Of a DNA stretch of 64,000 nt, positions 9,516 to 18,342 are shown one piece after another; within the stretch, counting starts at the first letter, position 1, and each line of letters begins with the position of its first letter. Under the pieces are notes generated by a model, which ran no database searches, was not told the DNA's origin, and worked only from the letters and a program-made list of their open reading frames with translations. The stretch spans positions 2,418,001 to 2,482,000 of the forward strand of contig NZ_JAPEOK010000001.1 of the NCBI RefSeq assembly GCF_026341515.1, written 5' to 3'. The position numbers and the translations under genes were made by a program. Origin of the DNA: Streptomyces sp. NBC_00878. GTDB taxonomy: Bacteria; Actinomycetota; Actinomycetes; Streptomycetales; Streptomycetaceae.

Positions 9516-12083
9516 ATGTCTCCACGGACAGGTTCCCGCCGCCGTCTCGGTTCCATCCGGCTCTCGCTGATCCTGCTGGCTCTGGTGCCCAGTGTCACCC
9601 TCGCCGCCATGTGGGGCGTGACGACGATCCAGATGTTCTCCGAGGGTCTGCGGCTGCGGGACCAGACGGAGCTCAGCAAGTCGACCGGGGCCATGGGCAC
9701 CGAGACCACGCTCGCGTTGCAGCAGGAGCGCAGTCTGTCGGCCGTACTGCTGGCCTCGCCCGGCAGTTCGCGTACCGCCCTGGACGAGCAGCGGGAGCGT
9801 ACCGACGAGGCGGTCGCGAAGCTCGTCAGCCAGTCCGACGCCGTCCAGCGGGCTCCCGAGCGGATCAGCGACCGGATGTACTCGGTCATCGCGTCGGTGG
9901 GCAGCCTGGAGTACTACCGGAGTCAGGTGGACCACCCCACCGACATCACCCCCACACAGGCGCTGGACCAGTACACCTCGATCATCGACGACCAGATCCA
10001 CGCCTTCCAGGAGCTCTCCCAGGTCGACGACGGGGACCTGACCTCACAGGCCGGCCCGCTCGTCGCGCTGGCGCACTCGGCCGAGCTGGTCTCCCAGGAG
10101 GACGCCCAGCTGCACCTGTACTGGCCGTCGCGGAAGATCGACGCGAACTCCTGGACCCACTACGTGCAGTTGGTCAACACCCGGCGCTGGCTCGTCGAGG
10201 ACCAGCTCGTACCCTCGCTGCGCGGCTCGGTGAAGACCCAGACCGAGCAGATCCTCCAGGGACCGGAGTGGAAGACCCTGCAGACCGTCGAGAACCAGGT
10301 GCTCGCGGCCCGCGCGACAGGCTCCACCACCAACAGCACGAAGATCGCCCTGCCGGACACGCAGAAGCGATGGAACAGCGCGTTCGCCAAACTCGGGGAC
10401 CAGTACACCGGCCTGATCCGCCAGGAGACGGCGGGACTGCTGGAGCGCAGCAACGACAAGGCGGAGGCACTGCTGATCAAGGCGGCCGCGCTGAGTGCCG
10501 GCGGGCTCGTCGCCCTGCTGGTGTGCGTCCTGATGTCCTGGCGCATCACCCGCTCCCTCTCCCAGCGGCTGCGCGGACTGCGGATCGCCACCCTCAGCCT
10601 GGCCGAGGAGCGGCTGCCCGACGTGGTGGCCCGGCTCGACCGCGGCGAGACGGTCGACGTGGAGTCCGCCACGCCCCCGCTGGACTACGGCACCGACGAA
10701 CTCGGGCAGGTGGCCCAGGCGTTCAACACCGCACAGCGCACCGCGGTCCACACCGCGGTGGAACTCGCCGACACCCGGCGCGGTTTCCAGAAGGTCATCC
10801 TGGGCATCGCCAGGCAGAGCCAGAACCTGGTCAACCTGCAGCTCAGCAAGCTCGACACCCTGGAGCGCCAGCACCAGGACCCGACCATCCTCAAGGGCCT
10901 GTACGAACTCGACTCCACCGCCAGCCAGTTGCGCCGCTACGAGGAGAACCTCGTCATCATCGCCGGCGAGCAGCCGCGGCGCAGCTGGACCGAGCCGGTC
11001 GCGCTGATCGACATCCTGCGCAGCGCCGTCGGTGAGGTCGCCGAATACCAGCGGGTGGAGGTGAACACCGACGAGGAGGTGTTCCTCAGCCCGCCGGCGG
11101 TGGCGGACGTCATCCATCTGCTGGCCGAACTCATCGACAACGCGACCGCGTACTCCCCCGCGCCCAGCCCGGTCGGGGTGCGGGCCGGGATGGTCGCCAA
11201 GGGCCTGGCCGTCGAGGTGGAGGACCGCGGTCTCGGCATGTCCGAGGAGGACTACGCGTCGTTCAACGCCCAGTTGGCGGTGCCCCCGCAGTTCGACGTG
11301 GTGGCGCTCGCGGACGACCTGCGGCTCGGCATGTTCGTGATCGCCCGGCTCGCCACCCGGCACGGCATCGCGGTCACGCTGCGGTCCTCGCCGTACGGGG
11401 GAACCACGGCGATCGTGCTGATCCCGCACGAGATCGTGGTGCACGACCCCCTCGAAATCACCTCCACGGACGGGAAGAACGCCGACGGGGCCGTGTCGGC
11501 GAACCGGGAGACGGTTGGAGAGACGAGCGGGAAGAGCGGAGAGACGAGCGGGGAGACGGTTGGCGAAACGGTTGGGGAGCAAGTCGGCGAACCGGTCGGG
11601 GCGACGGACGGGGCGACGGACGCGGAGCCGGTCGGCGCCGCCGCGAGGAACTCGGCCGCGAAGAGTCCGGCCGACAGGGCTTCGGGCCCGGACCGGCCGA
11701 CCCACGAGCGCTCGCGGGAGGCAGAGCCCGTCGCCCGGGTCCGGACGACGCACCAGGTGCCCGCGGCGCGGGGCGCCACCGACGGGTCCCGCCCCGACTC
11801 GGGCGCGGCGGGGCAGGGCGGTATCGCCCCGCTGCCGCGCCGGGTTCCGCAGACCAGCCTGGCCGCCGAGCTGCGGGAGGACACGGCACCCACCGCGTCC
11901 GCCGAGGCCGACGACGCCTTGGCGGACTTCACAGCGGAGCGCGCGGCCTCCTCACTCTCCGGTTTCCAGCGCGGAACACTCCAGGCGCGTGACAACGACA
12001 CGGATACGGCGTACGACCAAGGGGAAGTAACAGCACCCGAAGGCGCATCCGTCACCTCGACTCCGCCCGCAGACCGCTCATGA
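9516..12083 (+). CDS. cvnA: conservon sensor-like histidine kinase CvnA (nitrate/nitrite-sensing domain)
   Basis: An 855-residue membrane protein heading a conservon. It has a first transmembrane helix at about 20-42, an extracytoplasmic NIT-type sensor region to about 315, a second helix at about 320-345, a HAMP-like region, and an ATPase domain near 520-640 with N box (IDNATAYSP) and G box (VEDRGLGMS). A Thr/Gly/Glu-rich repeat (GETVGE/GETSG units) and a disordered tail follow. The segment that usually reads LDHLATR in CvnA proteins reads LDSTASQ here (Ser467 in place of His), so autophosphorylation at that site looks impossible. Conservons act as membrane-associated G-protein-like complexes. 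Confidence 0.88.
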   Translation: MSPRTGSRRRLGSIRLSLILLALVPSVTLAAMWGVTTIQMFSEGLRLRDQTELSKSTGAMGTETTLALQQERSLSAVLLASPGSSRTALDEQRERTDEAVAKLVSQSDAVQRAPERISDRMYSVIASVGSLEYYRSQVDHPTDITPTQALDQYTSIIDDQIHAFQELSQVDDGDLTSQAGPLVALAHSAELVSQEDAQLHLYWPSRKIDANSWTHYVQLVNTRRWLVEDQLVPSLRGSVKTQTEQILQGPEWKTLQTVENQVLAARATGSTTNSTKIALPDTQKRWNSAFAKLGDQYTGLIRQETAGLLERSNDKAEALLIKAAALSAGGLVALLVCVLMSWRITRSLSQRLRGLRIATLSLAEERLPDVVARLDRGETVDVESATPPLDYGTDELGQVAQAFNTAQRTAVHTAVELADTRRGFQKVILGIARQSQNLVNLQLSKLDTLERQHQDPTILKGLYELDSTASQLRRYEENLVIIAGEQPRRSWTEPVALIDILRSAVGEVAEYQRVEVNTDEEVFLSPPAVADVIHLLAELIDNATAYSPAPSPVGVRAGMVAKGLAVEVEDRGLGMSEEDYASFNAQLAVPPQFDVVALADDLRLGMFVIARLATRHGIAVTLRSSPYGGTTAIVLIPHEIVVHDPLEITSTDGKNADGAVSANRETVGETSGKSGETSGETVGETVGEQVGEPVGATDGATDAEPVGAAARNSAAKSPADRASGPDRPTHERSREAEPVARVRTTHQVPAARGATDGSRPDSGAAGQGGIAPLPRRVPQTSLAAELREDTAPTASAEADDALADFTAERAASSLSGFQRGTLQARDNDTDTAYDQGEVTAPEGASVTSTPPADRS

Positions 12084-12094
12084 AGGACAGAGAA

Positions 12095-12523
12095 ATGACA
12101 CGCCCCATCCCCGCCACGCACAGCCAGCTCGACCAGCTGCTCACCGGACTGGTGGACCGGGTCGCCGAGGTGAACCACGCCGTGGTGCTCTCCGAGGACG
12201 GACTGGTCGTCAGCAGGTCCACGGGCTTCCTGCGCGACGACGCCGAGCGGCTGGCGGCGACCGCGTCCGGACTGATGAGTCTCAGCAAGGGCGTCAGTAT
12301 GGACTTCCGCGGCGGCCCCGTACGCCAGGCACTCATCGAGATGGCCAACAGTTTCCTGATACTCAGTACCGCCGGGCCGGGCGCCCATCTTGCCGTGCTC
12401 ACCAGCCAGGGTGCGGACGTCGGCGTGGTCGCGTACCAGATGAACATGCTGGTGAAGAAGATCGGCGAGCACCTCAGCGCGGCACCGCGGGCGGGCATCG
12501 CCGTCACCGACCGCGGCGAGTGA
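12095..12523 (+). CDS. cvnB: roadblock/LC7 domain protein CvnB
   Basis: A 142-residue roadblock/LC7 protein (TRPIPATHSQLDQLLTGLVD at the N-terminus; NHAVVLSEDGLVVSRS). In conservons it is a regulator or scaffold of the CvnD GTPase and associates with CvnA at the membrane. ATG 12095 has a well-spaced AAGGAC ribosome site. An alternative ATG at 12080 overlaps the cvnA stop and would add five residues. It is 1 bp from the next gene, so coupling within the operon is tight. Confidence 0.88.
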   Translation: MTRPIPATHSQLDQLLTGLVDRVAEVNHAVVLSEDGLVVSRSTGFLRDDAERLAATASGLMSLSKGVSMDFRGGPVRQALIEMANSFLILSTAGPGAHLAVLTSQGADVGVVAYQMNMLVKKIGEHLSAAPRAGIAVTDRGE

Positions 12524-12524
12524 G

Positions 12525-12881
12525 GTGAACGGAGGCGATGCGGACGGCCGCCTGGTAAGGCCGTTCACACTCACCGGCGGCCGTACCCGGCCCAGCCGGA
12601 CCGACTTCACCCTCATCACGTCGGTGACCACGGTGGACCCGCAGCCCGACCGGGCCGCCCGGCCACAGCCGGAACACGCGCGGATCCTGCGGCTGTGCGC
12701 GAAGCCGGTCGTGGTCGCGGAGCTGGCAGCCCAACTCGACCTGCCGGTCAGCGTGGTCTGTATCTTGCTCTGCGATCTGCTGGAGGCGGGCCGGATCACC
12801 GCCCATGCCCCACGCCAGATCTCCCGAACCTCGGACATGGACCTGCTGCAGAAAGTGAGGGACGGCCTTGGCCGGCTCTGA
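12525..12881 (+). CDS. cvnC: DUF742 protein CvnC
   Basis: A 118-residue DUF742 protein. It has the family core RPFTLTGGRT near the N-terminus and the winged-helix-like region ILRLCAKPVVVAELAAQLDL to about residue 80. The GTG start at 12525 lies 1 bp after the cvnB stop, and the 3' end overlaps cvnD by 14 bp. It is the third conservon component. Molecular role is poorly known; the fold suggests protein-protein or DNA contact. Confidence 0.87.
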   Translation: MNGGDADGRLVRPFTLTGGRTRPSRTDFTLITSVTTVDPQPDRAARPQPEHARILRLCAKPVVVAELAAQLDLPVSVVCILLCDLLEAGRITAHAPRQISRTSDMDLLQKVRDGLGRL

Positions 12882-13488
12882 CCCCGTCATCCAGGGGACC
12901 TCAGCACCCGACACGGTCAAGATCCTGATCGCCGGGGGATTCGGCGTCGGCAAGACGACCATGGTCGGCTCGGTCAGCGAGATCGTGCCGCTGCGCACCG
13001 AGGAATCGCTGACCTCGGCCGGCCTGGGCGTCGACGACCTCAACGGCATCCCGGAGAAGCACGCCACGACCGTGGCACTGGACTTCGGCCGGATCACGCT
13101 CAGCCAGGAACTCGTGCTGTATCTCTTCGGCACGCCGGGGCAGCAGCGGTTCTGGTTCATGTGGAACGACCTGGCCATCGGTGCCCTGGGCGCGGTGGTC
13201 CTCGTCGACGTCCGCCGCCCGGAGTCCAGCTTCGCCGCCATCGACTTCTTCGAGCGGCGCGACATCCCGTTCGTCGTCGGCGTCAACGGCTTCCACGGCG
13301 CACATCCGTACGCCCCCGAGGAGATCCGGGACGCCCTGGCCCTGCCGGAGAACACCCACGTACTGCTCTGCGACGCCCGGGACCGGGAGTCGTGCCGGGA
13401 CGTACTGATAGCGCTGATAGACCAGTTGATCGCCATGTCGGCCCAGAAGAACGGGCGGGGACCGGGGCGGCCGAGCGGGAGGGTCTGA
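12868..13488 (+). CDS. cvnD: conservon small GTPase CvnD
   Basis: A 206-residue Ras-like ATP/GTP-binding protein. The P-loop is GGFGVGKTT near residues 17-25, the G3-type motif is GTPGQQRFW near 90, and the guanine-specificity region is degenerate (VGVNGFHG where NKxD is expected), as in other CvnD proteins. The TTG start at 12868 overlaps cvnC. It completes the CvnA-B-C-D set. No cytochrome P450 (CvnE) follows; the next gene is a membrane protein 254 bp away. Confidence 0.88.
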   Translation: MAGSDPVIQGTSAPDTVKILIAGGFGVGKTTMVGSVSEIVPLRTEESLTSAGLGVDDLNGIPEKHATTVALDFGRITLSQELVLYLFGTPGQQRFWFMWNDLAIGALGAVVLVDVRRPESSFAAIDFFERRDIPFVVGVNGFHGAHPYAPEEIRDALALPENTHVLLCDARDRESCRDVLIALIDQLIAMSAQKNGRGPGRPSGRV

Positions 13489-13742
13489 GCACCCTCGGCC
13501 AGAACGGACGGAAGGGACGGAACGGGCCGGCGGGCCGCGGGCCGGCGTGTGCAGCCCACTCCGCCCACTCCGCCCGCGCCATCCATGCCACCCGCGTCGC
13601 CCACCCGTCCGCACCCCTTCCGCTCCCGGACACCGCCACGTCACACCCAGCGGGAACGCTTCGGCCGTCCCCTGCTGCCTCGCCGTTGTATCCGTCCGCC
13701 CCGCGCCAGCGCGGGGCAGGACGCGGAAGGACGACGTGCACC

Positions 13743-14825
13743 GTGTCCCTGCTCCCGCTCGACACCGCTCCCCGGGCGCTCCCCACGCCCGACGCGCCCC
13801 TTTCCCCCTCCCCCTCCCCCTCCTCCCCTTCTCCCTCAAACTCTCCCTCTGCCTCCCCCTCCCCCTCCCCGTCCCGCTCCCGCTTCCCCTCCGTCGCAAG
13901 CCTGACCCGCTGGACGCTGAGCCTGCTCCCGCTGCTCCTCATCGGGGTGTGGGCGGTGGTCGACGGGGGTGCCGTCCGTGACGGAGCCGCCCGGCTGGCC
14001 GCGGCCGACCCCTGGTGGCTGCTGGCCGCGTCCGTGTTCACCTGCCTGGGCTGGGTGGCCGCCGCGTGTGTACGGCAGGGCGCCATACCGGACCGGCTCC
14101 CGCCGGGACTACTGCTCGCCTCGCAGGTCGCCGCGGGTACCGCGAACCACGTACTGCCGGCGAGCATCGGCGCCCACGCCGTCACCCTGCGCTTCCTGCA
14201 GGGCCGCGGCATCCCCCTCGCCAGGGCCACCGCCTCGCTCGCCCTCTACTCACTGGTCAAGCCGATCGCGAAGACACTGGTGCTCCTGGTCTTCCTGGTG
14301 GCCTTCCCCGAGCTGCTGCACCTCGGTGAACTGGTCCCGGACGAACAGACGATGCTCCTGGTCGCCGGAGCCGTGACCCTCGGGTTCGGCACGGCCGCCC
14401 TGCTCGTGACCGCCGTACGTCCGTTGCGCCGCCCGGCGCTCGACTGCGTCCGCACCGCCCTGACCGACGTACGGCTGCTGCACACCCGACCCTCCCGCGT
14501 CCTCGCCCTCTGGGGCGGATCGGCCGCAACTCCGCTGCTCCAGGGGAGCGTGATCGCCACGGTCGGGTTCTCGCTCGGGCTCCCGCTGTCCTGGGCGCAG
14601 GTGATCCTCGCGCTGCTCCTCGCCAGTACGGCGGTCGGGGCGGTGCCCGCGCCCGGAGGCATCGGGCCCGTGGACGCGGCCCTGGTGTTCACCATGGTCG
14701 CGTTCGGCGCGCCGATGGGCCTCGCCACGGCGACCGTCATCGGCTTCCGCGTCCTTACGGTCTGGGTACCCCTGCTACCGGGCGCGCTGGTCCTCTCGCT
14801 CCTGGTCCACCGCAAGGTGCTGTGA
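13743..14825 (+). CDS. lysylphosphatidylglycerol synthase transmembrane-region family protein (YbhN/UPF0104 type)
   Basis: A 360-residue integral membrane protein with about eight helices from residue 60 on, carrying PGGIGPVDAAL near 305 and the ASIGAHAVTLRFL loop near 145. Both are typical of the LPG-synthase TM/YbhN family (flippase-like membrane proteins without the synthase domain). Residues 15-45 are a Ser/Pro repeat (SPSPSPSSPSPS), encoded by a C-rich tract. The GTG start at 13743 follows a GGAAGGA ribosome site; the upstream part of the long frame overlaps cvnD and is not real. Substrate unknown. Confidence 0.8.
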   Translation: MSLLPLDTAPRALPTPDAPLSPSPSPSSPSPSNSPSASPSPSPSRSRFPSVASLTRWTLSLLPLLLIGVWAVVDGGAVRDGAARLAAADPWWLLAASVFTCLGWVAAACVRQGAIPDRLPPGLLLASQVAAGTANHVLPASIGAHAVTLRFLQGRGIPLARATASLALYSLVKPIAKTLVLLVFLVAFPELLHLGELVPDEQTMLLVAGAVTLGFGTAALLVTAVRPLRRPALDCVRTALTDVRLLHTRPSRVLALWGGSAATPLLQGSVIATVGFSLGLPLSWAQVILALLLASTAVGAVPAPGGIGPVDAALVFTMVAFGAPMGLATATVIGFRVLTVWVPLLPGALVLSLLVHRKVL

Positions 14826-14870
14826 GCCACGCCTGGACCGGGCAACGACGCCGGGTCCGGGCACGGCTAC

Positions 14871-14908
14871 ACAGCCGCACAGCCGCACAGCTGCACAGCT
14901 TCACAGCC
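14871..14908. repeat. 8-bp tandem repeat (ACAGCCGC-type, about 4.75 copies)
   Basis: ACAGCCGC appears twice, then degenerates through ACAGCTGC and ACAGCTTC to a partial copy. It fills the gap between the convergent membrane-protein and RpiB-like genes. Probably a slippage product. Confidence 0.7.
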
Positions 14909-14912
14909 AGGG

Positions 14913-15368
14913 CTACGAAACGGTCCTGCCGAGATCGAGTCGCCCGACGCGGGCCACGTTCCCCCGGTCCTCGGCGTCCTCACTGGCCTCGGCGGCGAAC
15001 CAGGCGTCGAGGATCTCCTTGAGCAGCGGCTCGGACGTCAGTCGCAGGCTGAGGGCCAGCACATTGGCGTCGTTCCACTGCCGTGCACCCTGAGCCGTGT
15101 ACGCGTCCGCGCACAGCGCGGCCCGCACCCCAGGCACCTTGTTCGCGGTGATCGACGCACCCGTGCCGGTCCAGCAGCACACGACGGCCTGATCCGCCGT
15201 CCCGGCAGCGACCTCCCGGGCCGCCGCCTCCGAGCACACCGCCCACTGCGGATCGTCCCCGGGGCTCAACGCCCCGTGCACCAGCACCTCGTGCCCACGC
15301 CCACGCAGCTCTTCGACCAGCGCACGGGCCACGGGTTCGTCCATGTCTGAGGAGACGGAGATCCGCAT
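14913..15368 (-). CDS. RpiB/LacA/LacB family sugar-phosphate isomerase
   Basis: A 151-residue protein with the RpiB fold: an N-terminal MRISVSSDMDEPVA, the catalytic-region segment VVCCWTGTGASITANKVPGVRAAL (around residues 62-85; WTGTG replaces the usual CGTGIG) and NDANVLALSLR. It likely isomerises a ribose-5-phosphate-like sugar phosphate in the cytosol. ATG 15368 is preceded by AGTAGG at good spacing; a TTG at 15386 is an alternative. It lies 58 bp downstream of the XRE-cupin regulator on the same strand. Confidence 0.82.
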   Translation of the reverse strand: MRISVSSDMDEPVARALVEELRGRGHEVLVHGALSPGDDPQWAVCSEAAAREVAAGTADQAVVCCWTGTGASITANKVPGVRAALCADAYTAQGARQWNDANVLALSLRLTSEPLLKEILDAWFAAEASEDAEDRGNVARVGRLDLGRTVS

Positions 15369-15426
15369 GCCTCGGAGCCTACTCAAGGAAGACCGGTCAC
15401 GTGGAGACCGGTCATGTGGAGAGCGG

Positions 15427-15963
15427 TCAGGGCGAGGGAGGGTTGATCGAGACGATGTACTCGACCGGATCGGGCGACGCGTTCAGGTAGCGGTGCGGCT
15501 GTCGGGAGTCGAAGGTGATCGACTCCCCGGCGGCAACCTGGTGAACCTGTCCGGTGATCTCCACGGTCAGCGCCCCTGCGACGACGAAGGCGCACTCGAC
15601 GGACGGGTGCGCCCAGGGCTCCGCGCTGGTGGCGGCGCCGGGTGGCAGTACCGCGCGCAGCACCTCCAGCTGCCCGTTGCCCGGGGTCAGACGCTCGTAG
15701 CCGACCAGCCCGCGTGGGCCGCTGAGTATGGTGCGTTCGCCCGGTCGGCTCACCCAGACGGCGGGCGCGGTGGCGTCGTCGAACAAGGACGCCACGGATT
15801 CGCCGAATACGGCGGCGAGCCGGCGCAGGGTGGACAGGCTGGGTTCGGTCACGCCACGTTCCACCTGGCTCAGCAGCGTCGGTGACAGCCCCGTCTCGGC
15901 GGCGAGCGCGCGCAGGCTCAGGCCCTGCTTCGTCCGAAGCATACGCAGCTGACTCCCGATCAT
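15427..15963 (-). CDS. XRE family regulator with cupin sensor domain
   Basis: A 178-residue regulator. A lambda-repressor-type HTH occupies residues 3-60 (GLSLRALAAETGLSPTLLSQ), and a small cupin ligand-binding domain occupies 105-175 (ECAFVVAGALTVEI; RQPHRYLN). AAGGAGGATC directly precedes ATG 15963. Such proteins (SutR/PuuR type) usually sense an amine or small acid and control adjacent transport and catabolism genes. It diverges from the DUF3311-symporter-TIGR04076-LLM operon, which is its probable target. Confidence 0.88.
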   Translation of the reverse strand: MIGSQLRMLRTKQGLSLRALAAETGLSPTLLSQVERGVTEPSLSTLRRLAAVFGESVASLFDDATAPAVWVSRPGERTILSGPRGLVGYERLTPGNGQLEVLRAVLPPGAATSAEPWAHPSVECAFVVAGALTVEITGQVHQVAAGESITFDSRQPHRYLNASPDPVEYIVSINPPSP

Positions 15964-16042
15964 GATCCTCCTTGTACGACCTCACTGCACAAACCGAGCA
16001 CGCCGTCGAACGCATTGGGTAGGTAAATTCGCCGCACCAGCC

Positions 16043-16071
16043 TTGACGGGTATTTCAAGCCACCCTATCGT
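16043..16071 (+). promoter_or_regulatory. candidate promoter for symporter operon (TTGACG-N17-TATCGT)
   Basis: A TTGACG -35 hexamer and a TATCGT -10-like hexamer at 17-bp spacing lie about 75 bp upstream of ATG 16144. This matches a housekeeping-type (HrdB) streptomycete promoter. Confidence 0.5.
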
Positions 16072-16081
16072 CGCAGCACCT

Positions 16082-16100
16082 TGTGCACCCGTACTGCACA
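16082..16100. promoter_or_regulatory. candidate XRE operator (TGTGCA-N7-TGCACA)
   Basis: An inverted repeat TGTGCA/TGCACA with a 7-bp spacer lies just downstream of the candidate -10 element. Another TGCACAA copy lies at 15986-15992 near the regulator's own start. The layout suits an autoregulated divergent operator for the XRE-cupin protein. Confidence 0.45.
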
Positions 16101-16143
16101 TCGTAGTGATGTCCCCGGCTGTGCCCCAACTCTGGGAGAGACC

Positions 16144-16494
16144 ATGGCATCGACACGACGCCGCAGACAACGGTCCAGCGGCAGATCCCGTCCCTACTAC
16201 TGGCTCCTCATCCTGCCCTTCGTCTGGCAGGTCGCCTTCGTTCCCCTGGTCAACGATGTGAGCGCCGCGCCGCTCGACATCCCGTTCCCCATGGTGTGGC
16301 AGATGGCCGGAGTGCTGGTCGCCTCGGCTGTCATCGGCGTCGTCTACCTCCTCGACGAACGGGCGGGTGTAGCGGCGGAGGAGGCCGCATTCATCGCAGC
16401 CACCGCGGCCACCCCCGAGGCCGCCGCCGAGGCCATGGGCACCGCCGAGGCCGGGCAACCCGGCGCCAACAAGCCCGGTGGTGACCGGTCATGA
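16144..16494 (+). CDS. DUF3311 small membrane protein, symporter partner
   Basis: A 116-residue protein with two predicted transmembrane helices (YYWLLILPFVWQVAFVPLVN at about 18-37; WQMAGVLVASAVIGVVYLL at about 52-70) and an Ala/Glu-rich cytoplasmic tail. DUF3311 proteins are characteristically encoded directly before a sodium:solute symporter, as here with a 4-bp overlap (ATGA). The role is probably an accessory subunit like YhdT with PanF. Confidence 0.82.
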   Translation: MASTRRRRQRSSGRSRPYYWLLILPFVWQVAFVPLVNDVSAAPLDIPFPMVWQMAGVLVASAVIGVVYLLDERAGVAAEEAAFIAATAATPEAAAEAMGTAEAGQPGANKPGGDRS

Positions 16495-18008
16495 CCCTAC
16501 TCATCGCCATCGTCATCGTCCTGGGCACCACCCTCGGTGCCATCGGCTTCGGGCGACGCTCGGGGACCGCCTCCGCGGCGACCGTGTCCAACTGGGCGGT
16601 CGGCGGCCGCCGCTTCGGCGTCGTGCTGTTCTGGTTCATGAACGCCGGAGAGATCTACACCACCTTCGCCGTCCTGGGCATCTCCGGATACGCCTGGGCC
16701 CTGGGGGCCCCGGCCTACCTGGCCTTCACCTCCGTCTCGCTCAGCTACGCCATCGGCTACTGGCTGATGCCGAAGATCTGGCGGGCAGGCCGCAAGCACG
16801 GGCTGATCACCCAGGCGGACTTCTTCACCGCCCGTTTCGACGCACCCTGGCTGGGCGCGGTGACGGCCCTGGTGGGTATCGCGGCGCTCATCGTGTACGT
16901 ACAGATCCAGCTCGTCAGCCTCAGCCTGATCGTGCGGCTGACGATCGGAAGCGCGGTCTCCCCGGACGTCGCCGTCGTGGTCGGCGCCCTGCTGATGCTG
17001 GCCTTCGTGTTCCTGGCGGGGCTGCGTTCGGCCGCCTTCTCGGCCGGCGTCAAGGACGTCCTCATGATCGTCGTCATGGTGCTGCTGACCGTCACCGTGG
17101 CGGGCAAGGTCGGAGCGTCGTCGTTCCTCGACATCTTCCACCTCGCCGAGCAGCAGCATCCAGGCATCGGAAGCTTCCCCGGGATCGATCCGGAGTCCCC
17201 GACGACGACCGTGTGGCTGATGACCTCGGCACTCAACGTGGCGCTGGGCAACTGGGTGTTCCCGCACCTCTTCCAGGTGTCCTACTCGGCGGCCTCGGGC
17301 AGCGCGATCCGGCGCAACGCGATCTGGCAGCCGCTGTACTCGCTCGCGTACTTCTTCATCATCCTGCTGGGCTTCGCGGCCCTCGTTGCCGGCACGAAAC
17401 CCGAGGGCGGCAACCTCAACGCGGCGCTCCTGCAGTTCGTCTCCGACGAGTACCCGAGCTGGGTGATAGGCCTCGTCGCGGGTACGGGCTTCCTGCTCGC
17501 CCTGGCACCCGGATCCGTCCTTCTCCTGACCAGCGGATCGCTGTTCGCCCGCAACGTCGTCGGACTGGCCCGGCCGGATCTGTCCGACCGCACCACGCTG
17601 TGGATCTGCCGCCTGTCCATGACCGTGTTCGCCGCGGTAGCGGTATGGCTGACGCTCGGGCAGAGCACATCGCTGGTGGACATCCTGCTCTACGCCTACT
17701 CGGCGATCGGCATGCTGGCGCCGGGCGTCTTCTTCTCCTTCGTATGGCGCAGGACATCGGCCGCGGGAGTACTGCTGGGCATCATCACCGGGTTCGTCGC
17801 CCTGCTCGCACCGTTCGCCAAGGACTTCTGGGCCGAGCAACTGCCCACATGGGAACCCGGTCTGATCGCCATGGCGATCAACGCGGCGGTGCTGGTGCTG
17901 GTGAGCGTACTCACGCCCGCACCCAAGGCCAAGGCCACCGCGGTGGGCCTGGACCTCACGGCCCCGACGGCCGCCCCCGCCGCCGAAGTCGTACGGCCCG
18001 CCCACTAG
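16491..18008 (+). CDS. sodium:solute symporter (SSS family)
   Basis: A 505-residue membrane protein with about 13 transmembrane helices and SSS-family features: NWAVGGRRFG near residue 40, the ITQADFFTARF segment near 105 and GTGFLLALAPGSVLLLTSGS near 330. It should import a small organic solute with sodium across the cytoplasmic membrane. It overlaps the DUF3311 gene and is followed 16 bp later by the TIGR04076 gene. The solute is probably the substrate, or precursor, of the downstream LLM oxidoreductase (inference). Confidence 0.9.
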   Translation: MTLLIAIVIVLGTTLGAIGFGRRSGTASAATVSNWAVGGRRFGVVLFWFMNAGEIYTTFAVLGISGYAWALGAPAYLAFTSVSLSYAIGYWLMPKIWRAGRKHGLITQADFFTARFDAPWLGAVTALVGIAALIVYVQIQLVSLSLIVRLTIGSAVSPDVAVVVGALLMLAFVFLAGLRSAAFSAGVKDVLMIVVMVLLTVTVAGKVGASSFLDIFHLAEQQHPGIGSFPGIDPESPTTTVWLMTSALNVALGNWVFPHLFQVSYSAASGSAIRRNAIWQPLYSLAYFFIILLGFAALVAGTKPEGGNLNAALLQFVSDEYPSWVIGLVAGTGFLLALAPGSVLLLTSGSLFARNVVGLARPDLSDRTTLWICRLSMTVFAAVAVWLTLGQSTSLVDILLYAYSAIGMLAPGVFFSFVWRRTSAAGVLLGIITGFVALLAPFAKDFWAEQLPTWEPGLIAMAINAAVLVLVSVLTPAPKAKATAVGLDLTAPTAAPAAEVVRPAH

Positions 18009-18024
18009 GGAAGGAAGGAAGCCC

Positions 18025-18342
18025 ATGAAGGACTTGACCGAGCTCTACGACCTGAGAGTCACCGTGGACCGCATCGAGGGCCGGTCGGTCTGCGGGATGT
18101 CGGTCGGCGACTACTTCGACCTGGTCAACAGCGCGGAGTTGCGGATACCCGAGGGACGGCACTTCTGCCTCTACGCCCTCCAGGCGGTGCTGCCCCTGTT
18201 GCCCGCCAAGCAGCGAGCGCTGCCCGAGAGCGACTGGCTGGAGCGAGACACCCTGGTGTGCTGCCCGGATCCCGAAGAAAGGCTGATCATGCGCATCGAC
18301 CGCACGGGCCGGTGCAGTCTCAACACAGAGGATCTGACGTGA
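18025..18342 (+). CDS. TIGR04076-like small conserved protein
   Basis: A 105-residue cytosolic protein. The C-terminal half (DTLVCCPDPEERLIMRIDR) resembles the CTDG-R-PVIFKIER signature of TIGR04076 proteins, which are of unknown function and often encoded beside redox enzymes. Ribosome site GGAAGGAAG precedes ATG 18025. It overlaps the LLM oxidoreductase gene by 4 bp (GTGA), so it is likely made together with it, perhaps as a partner or small binding protein. Assignment is from motif resemblance only. Confidence 0.65.
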   Translation: MKDLTELYDLRVTVDRIEGRSVCGMSVGDYFDLVNSAELRIPEGRHFCLYALQAVLPLLPAKQRALPESDWLERDTLVCCPDPEERLIMRIDRTGRCSLNTEDLT

